Positions 1 to 11,988 are shown, numbered from the stretch's first letter. The stretch is 64,000 nucleotides of DNA from Acidobacteriota bacterium (GCA_029562975.1 JAKQTR010000030.1:372001-436000); one strand, 5' to 3'. Translations and numbers: made by a program. The notes: generated by a model from the letters alone, not told the origin.

Positions 1-544
1 TCGCGAACGTGTTGATCCGGATCCCGTACCACGCCACCCCGTAGCTGCCCGCGATGCCCACCAGGCTGAACAACAGGATGATCGCGACGCGCACGGGCTC
101 GAGGCGCTGGAGGAGCCCGAAGTACACCACGATCACGGCCGCGATGAAGGCCTCGAGCACCAGCAGGAACCGGCCCTGCTGCAGCAGGTACGTCTTGCAC
201 GTCTCGTAGATCAGATCCGAGATCTCCCCCATCGAGGCGTGGAGCGGCAGCCGCTTCAGCTGCCGGTAGATGCGGAACCCCCAGAGGAGCCCCGCGGCGG
301 TGACCACCAGGCCGCCGAGCAGGAGCGTCCGGCCGCTCACACCCAGGAATTGGCCTTGCGCCAGATCCGGCAGGACCAGCGCCGCCTCGCCGCCCCGATG
401 CGCTCCCCCCGGCGCCTGCTCGACTGTCAGCGCCGCCGATGCCAGAACGGCGGGCGGCGCGGCCAGCGCGCCGCCGGCAGTGAGCAGCAGCACGGCACCA
501 AGGAGCCACCGATCGCGACCGACGCGCTTCGGATTCGTACCCAT
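1..544 (-). CDS. hppA: Membrane-bound ion-pumping pyrophosphatase, N-terminal part (cut by window edge)
   Basis: These are the first 181 codons of a membrane pyrophosphatase, which couples pyrophosphate hydrolysis to H+ or Na+ export. An ATG at 544 is followed by a hydrophobic segment, an Ala/Pro-rich stretch, and then three membrane helices. The stretch reading YRQLKRLPLHAS..MGEISDLIYETCKTYLLQQG and the closing GVAWYGIRINTFA match the family's N-terminal core. The catalytic DxxxxxxxD and DNVGDNxGD motifs lie beyond the edge, so H+ versus Na+ specificity cannot be judged. It sits 31 bp after the DUF502 gene and looks like the last member of the tgt-yajC-secDF-uppP operon. The family call rests on the conserved N-terminal core alone. 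Confidence 0.82.
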   Translation of the reverse strand, partial: MGTNPKRVGRDRWLLGAVLLLTAGGALAAPPAVLASAALTVEQAPGGAHRGGEAALVLPDLAQGQFLGVSGRTLLLGGLVVTAAGLLWGFRIYRQLKRLPLHASMGEISDLIYETCKTYLLQQGRFLLVLEAFIAAVIVVYFGLLQRLEPVRVAIILLFSLVGIAGSYGVAWYGIRINTFA

Positions 545-575
545 GATCGCCGCCTTTCCGCGGGCGCCCGCCTCA

Positions 576-1205
576 TCAGCCGTCGGGACGGTCCGCGCGG
601 GCGGTGCGGACGGACCCGGCAACCGCGGCAGGCAGCGCCATGCCGCCGGTCAGGATGATCCGGACGCCCTCCTCGACGCTCAGGTCCGGGAACGTCACGG
701 CAGCAGCCGGGGCGATCACGAGATCGCCGAGATAGAGATGATTGGTCGGCACGAACACCGCGGCCATCTCCTCGGGGCCTCGACCCACATCGACGGTCAG
801 TTGCCGGGTCAGGAACCCCAGCAGCCGGCCGCGGCGGGGATCCTCGACGAGGGCGACGCGCCTGAAACCGTACTGGTTGTCGGGCGAGAAGGCCTCCACG
901 ATTTGTTTCACCGGCGAGTATACCGTCCGGAAGACCGGCACCCGCATGAGGTACCCCTCGGCACGCCCCAGCAGGCGCCGACCCAGGACGTTGGTCGCCA
1001 CGATGCCGACGCCGAGAACGAGCGCCGCCGTCATGAGGAGGCCCAGGCCGGGCACCTGCACCGGGACCCACCGGCGGGAGAGCGGGCCGACAACCCCGTC
1101 CACGGTCCGGAACAGCCAGACAAGCGTGACCACGCTCAGGGCCAGCGGCACGGTGACGACCAAGCCGGTGACGAACCGCCGCCGCAGCCACGCCACCACG
1201 ATCAC
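576..1205 (-). CDS. DUF502 family membrane protein
   Basis: A 209-residue protein of the DUF502 family of bacterial and plant membrane proteins, whose biochemical role is poorly defined. It has two N-terminal hydrophobic segments (about residues 8-32 and 52-74). The family signatures YSPVKQIVEAF and FVPTNHLYLGD follow near residues 96-106 and 151-161. I chose the GTG at 1205 because it follows a purine-rich Shine-Dalgarno stretch and overlaps the uppP stop as GTGA (1202-1205), which suggests translational coupling. The reading frame is open further upstream, but that part is a shadow of uppP. Confidence 0.85.
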   Translation of the reverse strand: MIVVAWLRRRFVTGLVVTVPLALSVVTLVWLFRTVDGVVGPLSRRWVPVQVPGLGLLMTAALVLGVGIVATNVLGRRLLGRAEGYLMRVPVFRTVYSPVKQIVEAFSPDNQYGFRRVALVEDPRRGRLLGFLTRQLTVDVGRGPEEMAAVFVPTNHLYLGDLVIAPAAAVTFPDLSVEEGVRIILTGGMALPAAVAGSVRTARADRPDG

Positions 1206-2029
1206 GCCCCTCCCCTGGCGAGCAGCCACAGCGCGGCCGCGGCGGCCAGCCCGAGCCGGTACCAGGCGAACGCCGCCAGGGTGTGGCTGGCCAGGTACCT
1301 CAACAGGTACTTGATGGTCACGAACCCCACCGCCGCCGACACCGTCATGCCGATGAGGAAGAGCGCGGCGTCGCCGGCGGTGAGGCCGCGCCCGAGCAGG
1401 TCGTGGCCCTCGTGGAGCGCGGCCGCTCCGATGGCCGGCACGCCGAGCAGGAACGAGAACGCAGCGGCAGCGTCCCGCCGCAGGCCGGCGATCATCCCGG
1501 TCGCGATCGTCGCGCCGGAGCGCGACACCCCGGGCACGAGCGCGGCCGCCTGGGCCACGCCAATCGCCAACGCCGCCGGCGCCGAGAGGTGCTCCTCGCC
1601 GTGGCGTCCCTGGCCCGCGCGCTCCACGACGAGGAACAGCACCGCGATGGCCGCGAGCGACGCCACGGCCACCCACGGCGTCCGGACCGCCGCCTCGATG
1701 TCATCCGCGAACAGGAGCCCGACGACGGCGACCGGCACGGAGCCGACGGCGATGAGCCGCAGGCGCCGCCCGGGGCCGTCGGCCGGCCACGCCGGGGACC
1801 GAGCCAGCCCCGGCACGGCGCGCGCCAACGCCAGCAGGTCCGTCCGGAAGTAGACCGCGACGGCCGCCAGCGTGCCCACGTGGCAGGCCACGTCGAAGGC
1901 CAGGCCGAAGCGCCCGGTGTCCCAGCCGAAGAACATGCGGGCCAGGATGAGGTGGGCGGAACTCGAGACGGGCAGGAACTCCGTGAGCCCCTGCACGATC
2001 CCCAGCGCCACCGCCGCGAGATAGATCAC
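1202..2029 (-). CDS. uppP: Undecaprenyl-diphosphatase UppP (BacA family)
   Basis: Dephosphorylates undecaprenyl diphosphate to regenerate the lipid carrier used for peptidoglycan and other envelope glycans; an integral membrane enzyme. The 275-residue protein opens with the signature LGIVQGLTEFLPVSSSAH, containing the catalytic Glu/Ser-rich motif. It carries the second signature VPGVSRSGATIATGM in the middle, with about eight hydrophobic segments. The start is taken as GTG 2029 because family members begin about eight residues before the LGIVQG motif; the longer open frame upstream is Arg/Pro-rich and overlaps secF. It lies 19 bp after secF and overlaps the DUF502 start. Confidence 0.93.
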   Translation of the reverse strand: MIYLAAVALGIVQGLTEFLPVSSSAHLILARMFFGWDTGRFGLAFDVACHVGTLAAVAVYFRTDLLALARAVPGLARSPAWPADGPGRRLRLIAVGSVPVAVVGLLFADDIEAAVRTPWVAVASLAAIAVLFLVVERAGQGRHGEEHLSAPAALAIGVAQAAALVPGVSRSGATIATGMIAGLRRDAAAAFSFLLGVPAIGAAALHEGHDLLGRGLTAGDAALFLIGMTVSAAVGFVTIKYLLRYLASHTLAAFAWYRLGLAAAAALWLLARGGA

Positions 2030-2048
2030 GATCAGTCGGGAACCGAAC

Positions 2049-3080
2049 CTAGGACGCTCGCTTCTTGCGGCCGCCCTTCTTCCGGGAGCCGGCCGGTGGC
2101 GCGGTCCGATCCTGGGCCGGGGCCGAGACGCGGATCGTCCGCTCGGCCTGGGCCGGGGCCGGGACGCGGGCCGCACGCTCGCCCTGGCGGCTTAGCAGAA
2201 TCGCGATCCCGGCCGCGATGAACACGGTCGAGTAGGTGCCGCTGACGATCCCCACGATCATCGTGAAGGCGAACCCTTCCAGCACTTCGCCGCCGAAGAG
2301 GAAGAGCGACAGCACCGCGAGGAGCGTCGTGCCGGCAGTGATGATCGTGCGGCTCAGCGTCTGGTTGACGGCGGTGTTCACCACGTGCGCCAGCGAGTCC
2401 CGCCGCATCGAGCGGAAATTCTCGCGCACCCGGTCGAAGATGACGATGGTGTCGTTAACCGAGTAGCCGGTGATCGTCAGGATGGCGGCCACCACGTTCA
2501 GCGACAGCTCGTAGCCGAAGAACGCCAGGAACGCGATGGTCACGAGCACGTCGTGCAGCGTCGCGACGATGGCGCCGATGGCGAACGAGGGGCGGAACCG
2601 GACCGCGATGTAGGCGGCGATGCCCATGACCGCGAACACCGTCGCCAGCAGGCCCTTGCGCTGCAGCTGCGCCCCGATGACCGGCCCGACGACCTCCGTG
2701 CCGATCACCTCGAGCTTCCCGAGGTTGGCCGCCTGCAGCGCCTCGGTCGCCAGCGCCACGTCCCGGCTGAGCAGCGCGCCCTGCTCCCGCTCGATCGTCT
2801 GCGGCAGCCGAACCATGATCTCGCGCGCGGACGCCTGTCCGTACTTCTGCACGACCTTCTCGCCGGGCATCCGGTCGAGCGCCGCGCGCACCTGCTCCTC
2901 ACTGACCGCCTCGTCGAACTTGAAGATGATGATCGTGCCGCCCTTGAAGTCGATGCCGAGCGGCAGTCCGCCCCGCGACCAGGCGAACAGCAGCCCCGCC
3001 AGGATGACGGCGACCGAGAGACCGAGGGCATGCCAGTGCCAGCGGATGAAATCGAAGTTCGGCTTCTTGAAGATCTCCAT
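2049..3080 (-). CDS. secF: Protein translocase subunit SecF
   Basis: Inner-membrane partner of SecD; the SecDF complex uses the proton gradient to pull secreted proteins out of the SecYEG channel. The 343 residues show an N-terminal membrane helix (about 18-36), the periplasmic GIDFKGGT motif, and five further helices including the conserved segment GYSVNDTIVIFDRVREN. The C-terminal tail from about residue 300 is unusual: low-complexity, with two Ser/Ala-Pro-Ala-Gln-type repeats and a strongly basic end rich in Lys/Arg. The tail is probably cytoplasmic. The gene starts 3 bp after secD stops. Confidence 0.96.
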   Translation of the reverse strand: MEIFKKPNFDFIRWHWHALGLSVAVILAGLLFAWSRGGLPLGIDFKGGTIIIFKFDEAVSEEQVRAALDRMPGEKVVQKYGQASAREIMVRLPQTIEREQGALLSRDVALATEALQAANLGKLEVIGTEVVGPVIGAQLQRKGLLATVFAVMGIAAYIAVRFRPSFAIGAIVATLHDVLVTIAFLAFFGYELSLNVVAAILTITGYSVNDTIVIFDRVRENFRSMRRDSLAHVVNTAVNQTLSRTIITAGTTLLAVLSLFLFGGEVLEGFAFTMIVGIVSGTYSTVFIAAGIAILLSRQGERAARVPAPAQAERTIRVSAPAQDRTAPPAGSRKKGGRKKRAS

Positions 3081-3083
3081 GGC

Positions 3084-4652
3084 TCAGATGCTCAATGACG
3101 CGACGCGGCGCCTGGACAGGACCAGATCGAACACCGTCCGCGACACGAACACGGAGGTGAACACGTTCGACAGGAGGCCGATGGACAGCGTCGTCGCGAA
3201 GCCCCGGATCGGGCCCGTGCCGAACTGGAAGAGGAACGCCGCCGATATGAGCGACGCGACGTGCGTGTCGAGGATCGTGAGGAAGACCCGATCGAAGGCC
3301 GCCCCAATGGCCTGCTTGACGCCCCTCTGGGCCGCCAGCTCCTCCTTGATGCGCTCGAAGATGAGCACGTTGGAGTCGACGCCCATGCCGATCGTCAGGA
3401 TGAACCCCGCGACACCCGGCAAAGTCATCGTCGCGTCGAGGTAGGCCATCATCCCGAGCAGCACCAGCAGGTTGATCACCATCGACACGATCGCGTTGAC
3501 GCCCGACAGGCGGTAGTAGAGGAGGAGAAACAGCACCACGAGCGCCAGCCCGCCCAGCGCCGCGATCACGCCCGCGCGGATCGAGTCGGCGCCGAGGCTC
3601 GGGCCGACGGTGCGCTCCTCGAGGTAGGTCAGCGACGCGGGCAGCGCGCCGGACCGCAGCACGAGCGACAGATCCTGCACTTCCTGCTGCGTGAAGCTCC
3701 CCCCGGAAATCCGCCCTTCGTCGAAGATCCGCCCCTCGATGACGGGGGCCGACTGGACCCGCCCGTCGAGCACGATCGCGAGGCGCCGGCCGATGTTCTC
3801 GCCCGTCGCCCGCGCGAACTTCCTCGCCCCTTCCTGGTTCAGCGAGAAGCTGACCGCCGGCCGGTTGAGTTCGTCGCGCGACGGCTTCGCCGTCCGAAGA
3901 TCCCGCCCCGTGACGGAGGCGACCTTCCGGACCAGGTAATAGACCGTCTCCGGGCGCTCGCCGGGAGCCACGGCGTCGCTCGTGCCCGGCACCACTTCCA
4001 TGTTGCTCGGCACCATGCCGTTGCGGCTCTGGAGCAGCGCCTCCCGTGTGCTCGCCGGCCCGTCCTCCACGAGCTTCAGCTCGAGGAGCGCCGTCGAGCT
4101 GATGATCGCCTTGGCTCGCTCCGGCTCGGCGATGCCCGGCAGCTGCACGATGATCTGATCGCCCCCCGCGCCGCTCCGCGCGACGATGGGCTCGGCGACG
4201 CCGAGCTCGTTCACGCGGCGCTCGATGCTCTGCAGGGCCTGGTCGACCGTCTCGTCCCGCAACTGCGCCACCAGGTTCGGCTTGAGCGAGAAGGTGTACT
4301 CCCCGCCCGACCCGGAATCCCGGTTGTAGCTCGTCTGGATCTCGTTGGCCGCCGCCCGGAACTGGGCGTCCTGCCCTGCCGGCACGCCCCTGACCTTGAA
4401 ACGGTCTGCGCCGTCCGCTTCGATGCCCGCCGGAGTGATGCCCTGCTCCTCGAGCAGCTCCCGGAACCGCTCCATCGTGGTCTCGGTCTCGAGCTTCAGC
4501 GCGTCGTCGGTGTGGACGCGCAGCACGAGGTGCACGCCCCCCTGGATGTCAAGGCCCCGCCGGACCTTCTTGGCCGGGGGGTAGAAGCCCCAAATCGACA
4601 GCCCCACGACCGCCAGGATGGCGAGCGTACGCCAGCGTAGATTCTTGTCCAT
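3084..4652 (-). CDS. secD: Protein translocase subunit SecD
   Basis: The larger subunit of SecDF. The 522-residue protein begins with a membrane helix after MDKNLRWR. It then has the GLDIQGGVHLVLRV motif, a large periplasmic region (about 60-330), and a C-terminal helix bundle. The bundle contains LPGVAGFILTIGMGVDSNVLIFERIKEE, whose Asp is expected to lie on the proton path. ATG 4652 is chosen because SecD proteins start just before the first helix; the longer open frame overlaps yajC out of frame. It lies 10 bp from yajC and 3 bp from secF in the classic yajC-secD-secF order. Confidence 0.96.
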   Translation of the reverse strand: MDKNLRWRTLAILAVVGLSIWGFYPPAKKVRRGLDIQGGVHLVLRVHTDDALKLETETTMERFRELLEEQGITPAGIEADGADRFKVRGVPAGQDAQFRAAANEIQTSYNRDSGSGGEYTFSLKPNLVAQLRDETVDQALQSIERRVNELGVAEPIVARSGAGGDQIIVQLPGIAEPERAKAIISSTALLELKLVEDGPASTREALLQSRNGMVPSNMEVVPGTSDAVAPGERPETVYYLVRKVASVTGRDLRTAKPSRDELNRPAVSFSLNQEGARKFARATGENIGRRLAIVLDGRVQSAPVIEGRIFDEGRISGGSFTQQEVQDLSLVLRSGALPASLTYLEERTVGPSLGADSIRAGVIAALGGLALVVLFLLLYYRLSGVNAIVSMVINLLVLLGMMAYLDATMTLPGVAGFILTIGMGVDSNVLIFERIKEELAAQRGVKQAIGAAFDRVFLTILDTHVASLISAAFLFQFGTGPIRGFATTLSIGLLSNVFTSVFVSRTVFDLVLSRRRVASLSI

Positions 4653-4662
4653 AGCCTGGTAG

Positions 4663-5019
4663 TTACTGCCCCGGCGCGTCCGAGGCGACCGGCTCCTGCC
4701 CCTGGTAGCCGCCAACGGCCGTCCTGGAGATCTCGATCCGGACCTTGTCCGCAATCTGGAGCTGCACGCTGTTATCCGAGATGCGGGTGATCTGCCCGTA
4801 GATCCCGCTGGTGGTCACCACGCGGTCGCCGACCTTCAGCGCCGCGAGGAACTGCTGGACCTTCTTCTGCTTGCGCTGCATCGGCATGAGGATCAGGAAG
4901 TAGAAGATGGCCAGGACGAGAGCGAAGGGAACGAGCTGCACCCAGGGGTTTGCGCCGCCTTCAGCCGGTGCGGCCATGGCCAGCACCAGGCCCGGACCGA
5001 ACATCGCTGTCAGGGTCAT
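4663..5019 (-). CDS. yajC: Preprotein translocase subunit YajC
   Basis: A small single-span membrane protein associated with SecDF. The 118 residues contain one long hydrophobic helix (about 26-45) followed by the family signature LILMPMQRKQKK. A soluble domain follows with LKVGDRVVTTSGIYGQI and a short Gln/Glu/Pro tail. There is an extra hydrophobic stretch at the extreme N-terminus (LTAMFGPGLVLAM), so the protein may have a signal-like extension. The gene starts 3 bp after the tgt stop codon and is followed by secD, the usual tgt-yajC-secD-secF arrangement. Confidence 0.95.
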   Translation of the reverse strand: MTLTAMFGPGLVLAMAAPAEGGANPWVQLVPFALVLAIFYFLILMPMQRKQKKVQQFLAALKVGDRVVTTSGIYGQITRISDNSVQLQIADKVRIEISRTAVGGYQGQEPVASDAPGQ

Positions 5020-5022
5020 GGT

Positions 5023-9125
<4,103 letters not shown>

Positions 9126-9143
9126 CGCCGCCGCGCGGCGGCG
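9126..9143. repeat. Perfect 18-bp palindrome after the TPR gene
   Basis: The first 18 bases after the stop codon at 9125 form a perfect GC-only inverted repeat (9 + 9, read from CGCCGCCGC). It can fold as a short hairpin but is followed by CTTGC rather than a T-run. It may be a weak or Rho-assisted 3' end for the ddl-TPR transcript. The remaining DNA up to the promoter at 9247 shows nothing else recognisable. Confidence 0.35.
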
Positions 9144-9246
9144 CTTGCACGGCAACCACCGCCGCGGATGGCACGGGCGCCCGCCCGCGGTCGCGTGGAG
9201 ACCACCCGGGCCCGCGACGGCAGTCGCGTTTGCGATCACTTTGTGC

Positions 9247-9274
9247 TTGACATCGTTTTGTTCTCATCCATAAT
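9247..9274 (+). promoter_or_regulatory. Strong sigma-70-type promoter for the 17-residue gene
   Basis: A perfect TTGACA at 9247-9252, a 16-nt spacer that is AT-rich against a very GC-rich background, then CATAAT at 9269-9274. It is among the best consensus promoters in the window. Predicted initiation near 9281 gives a leader of about 87 nt. The leader has a small hairpin (TGAGC 9287-9291 with GCTCA 9299-9303) and a possible 10-codon reading frame (9286-9318). Confidence 0.75.
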
Positions 9275-9367
9275 CTACAGCTTGTATGAGCCTGGATTGC
9301 TCAGCCCAGTGCTTGTGATCGACCGGCGGCAGTAACCAGCTGAGCGGCCACTTCCCGAGGAGGAACA

Positions 9368-9421
9368 ATGGCGAAGAAGACTGCGAAGAAGGCCACGAAG
9401 AAGGCTGCGAAGAAGCGCTAG
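9368..9421 (+). CDS. 17-residue lysine/alanine-rich micro-protein (histone H1-like)
   Basis: An ORF of 17 codons encodes MAKKTAKKATKKAAKKR, made almost wholly of A/T-KK units. Three features argue that it is real. There is a near-perfect promoter at 9247-9274. The GAGGAGG-type ribosome site ends 5-6 nt before the ATG. A textbook terminator at 9439-9471 lies just after the stop. The composition matches the KKAA repeats of bacterial histone H1-like DNA-binding proteins, and of the neighbouring gene at 9559, suggesting nucleic-acid binding. It is far shorter than any such family member I know. It could instead be a dual-function RNA or the remnant of a longer gene. Function is inferred only from composition. 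Confidence 0.6.
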   Translation: MAKKTAKKATKKAAKKR

Positions 9422-9438
9422 GCTTCGACGCGCCGATG

Positions 9439-9471
9439 ACGGGGGTGCGATTCACCCCCGTTCTTTTTTTT
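9439..9471 (+). terminator. Rho-independent terminator of the 17-residue gene
   Basis: A 9-bp stem (ACGGGGGTG at 9439-9447 pairing with CACCCCCGT at 9453-9461) with a 5-nt loop CGATT, followed directly by TCTTTTTTTT to 9471. Such a long T-run is striking in DNA this GC-rich. Confidence 0.9.
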
Positions 9472-9558
9472 CAGCCCGCACACGCCCGCGCATCCGGGCA
9501 TCACCATAGAGCCGGCCGGCGCTCCCCGCCGGCCGGACGTGCGAGGGAGGAGCCGATC

Positions 9559-9717
9559 ATGGCGAAGACTGTTGCGAAGAAGGCGGCCGTCAAGAAGGCC
9601 GCGCCCAAGAAGGCGGCCGTCAAGAAGGCCGCCGCCAAGAAGGCCGCGCCGAAGAAGGCGGCCGTCAAGAAAGCCGCCGCCAAGAGACCGGCGAAGAAGG
9701 GCTGCAAGGCCTGCTGA
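9559..9717 (+). CDS. 52-residue lysine/alanine-rich histone H1-like protein
   Basis: The protein begins MAKTVAKKAAVKKAAPKK and continues as Ala-Ala-Val/Ala/Pro-Lys-Lys units to a distinct GCKAC end with two cysteines. This resembles the basic C-terminal tails of bacterial H1-like nucleoid proteins and is expected to bind DNA or RNA without fixed structure. The start is supported by a GGGAGGAG ribosome site 6-7 nt upstream; a terminator at 9740-9770 follows. The terminal Cys pair could bind metal or form a disulphide. No clear promoter lies between the preceding terminator and this gene, so it may depend on read-through or a weak local promoter. Paralogue-like neighbour of the 17-residue gene. 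Confidence 0.8.
   Translation: MAKTVAKKAAVKKAAPKKAAVKKAAAKKAAPKKAAVKKAAAKRPAKKGCKAC
9580..9684 (+). repeat. In-frame codon repeats inside the lysine-rich gene
   Basis: Three near-identical 30-bp units (9580-9609, 9610-9639, 9655-9684), with a 15-bp half unit at 9640-9654. Each unit encodes KAAVKKAA(P/A)K. The last unit differs mainly by one AAG to AAA change. This indicates growth by tandem duplication, so length may vary between strains. Confidence 0.85.
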
Positions 9718-9739
9718 CGCCCCGGCGCGTCGGCGACGG

Positions 9740-9770
9740 CGGGCGCGCGCCGAGCGCGCCCGTTTTTTTT
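9740..9770 (+). terminator. Rho-independent terminator of the 52-residue gene
   Basis: A 9-bp GC stem (9740-9748 with 9754-9762, built on GGGCGCGC/GCGCGCCC) around the loop GCCGA, followed by eight T residues (9763-9770). The next gene converges from the other strand and stops at 9803. Confidence 0.9.
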
Positions 9771-9802
9771 GTGTTCCAGCCCCCGCCGCGGCGCCGCGCC
9801 GC

Positions 9803-11947
9803 TCAGCGCGTCACCAGCTCCACGCCATCCCAGACCCTGACCCGGCGGATCACATCCCACTGGCGCAGCCGGTCCACCGCATCCATGCCTGCGACAACCC
9901 GCCCGAACACCGTGTACTTCGCGTCGAGGTGCGGCTGCGGCGAATGGGTGATGAAGAACTGGCTGCCGCCCGTGTCCGGGCCGTCCAGAGCCATCCCGAC
10001 CGTGCCGCGCAGGTACGGGAGCATGTTGATCTCGTCGCGGAGCGTGTAGCCCGGACCTCCCTCCCCGTCGCCGCGCGGGTCGCCCGCCTGGACCACGAAG
10101 TCCGGCACCACGCGGTGAATCGCCATCCCGCTGAAGTAGCCGCTTCGCGCCAGCGCGAGGAAGCTCGCCGACGTGAGCGGCGCGTCGAGCACGGCCAGCT
10201 CGATTTCGACGGTCCCCGCGTCGGTGTCGAGGAACACGTGAGGCGACACGGCCGGGGCCACCAGGGCGGGGGCGGCGTAGTCCACGGCGTCCCCCCGCCC
10301 CGGCGCGGGCCTGATCCGCGAGGCGGTGTCCGAGGCCGGCTCGACGGCCCGCAGCAGTGCGGCGGCGCTGAGGCGGACGGCCCAGTCCCGATCGCCGAGC
10401 GCGTCGCGCAACACGGGCAGCGCCGCGCCGGCGCCGTACTTCGCCAGGGCGGAGAGCGCCGCCACGCGGGCCTGGTACAGGCCGTCGCCGGCCGCCGCGC
10501 GGTACGCGGAGGCGAGCGCGCGATCTCCGCCCTCGGGTTTCACAGCGCCGATGGCCGACGCCGCGGCGGCGCGCACCATCACGTCCGCGTGGCCCAGCAG
10601 CCGCAGCAGGACCTCGCCGAAGCCCGGCGGCCTGGCCTCGAGCGACGCGGCGGCCTCGATGGCCGCGGGCAGCACCTGGACATCTTCGCCGGCGAGCAGC
10701 GCCGACAGCCGCGGGACGGCCACCTCGGCGCCCAGTGACGGCAGCGCCGCGACGATGGCCCGGCGCACGCTTGGGTGCGGGTCTGCGTCGAGGCCGGAGA
10801 GCACGACGAGATACGTCTCGGCGTCGATCTCGCGGATCGCCCGGAGCGCGGCCGCTCTGGCGGCGGGCCACGCGTCGCCGACCAGGTCGACCAGCGTGTC
10901 GAGCGACGGCCCGTCCTTCAGCGCGCCAAGCGCGGCAATTGCCTCGAGCTTCAGGTTCGAATCGACGTCCTGATCGCGCAGGAGCGAACGCAACGCGGGG
11001 GCGGCCTGCGCGTCGCCGATCTGCCCGAGCGCTCGCACGGCGCTGACTGCCGCGCGCGGCTCGGCCGTTCTGGCCTCGACGAGGCGCACGAGCGCAGCCA
11101 CGGCCGAGCGGGCCCTGCGCGCGCCGAGCCCTCTCGCCGCGAACGCCTTCGAGACGCTGCCGCCGTCGCGCGCGATCGCCTCCAGCGCCGGCTCGGCCCG
11201 CGCATCGTCAATGCGCGACAGCGCGAAGGCGGCGGGCCACCACCGCACGCGGAGCCCGCCCGAAGAACCGAGCACGACACCCAGCAGATCGTCGGCGGCC
11301 TTGAGCCGCGCCAAGGCGACGACCGCGAGGCGAAACGCGTCGGCCAGCGGAGGAACCCCAGCCGAGACATCGTCGTCGGCGACGCCGGCCAGGCCGCCCG
11401 CGGCCAGCACGGCCGACGCCATTGCGGCGATGGCCGGCGCGGACCCGGCGTCGCCGAGGAGGCCCAGCGATTCGGCGGCGCGCCCCCGCACAAGCGGCGA
11501 GGGATCGTCGAGCGCGGCGCGGAGCGGCCCGACCGATGAGCGGTCGCGGATGAGGCCCAGGGCGAACGCCGCCATCTGCCGGACCTCGGCATCGGCGTCC
11601 GACGCAAGGACCGCGGCAAGGGGCGCGGCGCCTTCCGGGAGCCCGACGCGACCGACGGCCTGCGCCGCCCGCCGGCGCACGCGCCCTTCGGGATCGCGGA
11701 GCAGAGCCAGCAGGTCCGGAACCGCCGCCGGCGGCGGCGGCGGCCGGCGCTGCCAGAGCCGCCGCTTCGGCTGCGGCGCGGGAGCGGCGGGGGGAGGCTC
11801 GGGTGCGCGCAAGATCCGCTGGTCCTCGAGGCGGATCATCCAGGCCATTTTCTCGTCGAAGGTCGGCCCGGCCCCCGGCGTCTGCGCCGCCGCGTGGGCC
11901 GCCGTCAGCGCCACCAGGGCGAGCGCCCGCGCGCCCGCGCGAATCAT
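9803..11947 (-). CDS. Secreted HEAT-repeat protein with C-terminal cyclophilin-type peptidyl-prolyl isomerase
   Basis: A 714-residue two-part protein. Residues 1-21 are a signal peptide ending AHAAA. Residues about 30-85 form a Pro-rich linker. About 85-560 are a long array of HEAT/PBS-lyase-like helical repeats (pattern VRRRAAQAVGRVG, VRGRAAESLGLLG, VRRAIVAALPSLG). Residues 570-714 are a compact cyclophilin domain with FSGMAIHRVVPDFVVQAGDP and GGSQFFITHSPQPHLDAKYTVFG; the catalytic Arg is in HRVV. Cyclophilins isomerise Xaa-Pro bonds, so the protein is probably a periplasmic folding factor with a large docking surface. ATG 11947 is the only start that keeps the signal peptide. The open frame upstream is antisense to the kinase gene. 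Confidence 0.88.
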   Translation of the reverse strand: MIRAGARALALVALTAAHAAAQTPGAGPTFDEKMAWMIRLEDQRILRAPEPPPAAPAPQPKRRLWQRRPPPPPAAVPDLLALLRDPEGRVRRRAAQAVGRVGLPEGAAPLAAVLASDADAEVRQMAAFALGLIRDRSSVGPLRAALDDPSPLVRGRAAESLGLLGDAGSAPAIAAMASAVLAAGGLAGVADDDVSAGVPPLADAFRLAVVALARLKAADDLLGVVLGSSGGLRVRWWPAAFALSRIDDARAEPALEAIARDGGSVSKAFAARGLGARRARSAVAALVRLVEARTAEPRAAVSAVRALGQIGDAQAAPALRSLLRDQDVDSNLKLEAIAALGALKDGPSLDTLVDLVGDAWPAARAAALRAIREIDAETYLVVLSGLDADPHPSVRRAIVAALPSLGAEVAVPRLSALLAGEDVQVLPAAIEAAASLEARPPGFGEVLLRLLGHADVMVRAAAASAIGAVKPEGGDRALASAYRAAAGDGLYQARVAALSALAKYGAGAALPVLRDALGDRDWAVRLSAAALLRAVEPASDTASRIRPAPGRGDAVDYAAPALVAPAVSPHVFLDTDAGTVEIELAVLDAPLTSASFLALARSGYFSGMAIHRVVPDFVVQAGDPRGDGEGGPGYTLRDEINMLPYLRGTVGMALDGPDTGGSQFFITHSPQPHLDAKYTVFGRVVAGMDAVDRLRQWDVIRRVRVWDGVELVTR

Positions 11948-11988
11948 CGGCCCGGCCTCTCTTGACAGCCTCCCCTCGCCACACCGCC

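Noticed and set aside
9264-9455. 63-codon minus-strand frame across the micro-gene
   Set aside because: It reads through the promoter, leader and terminator of the plus-strand gene and has no start signals of its own.
9580-9684. CRISPR-like or satellite direct repeats
   Set aside because: Units are in frame, encode KAAVKKAA blocks and lack unique spacers; they are codon repeats of the lysine-rich gene.
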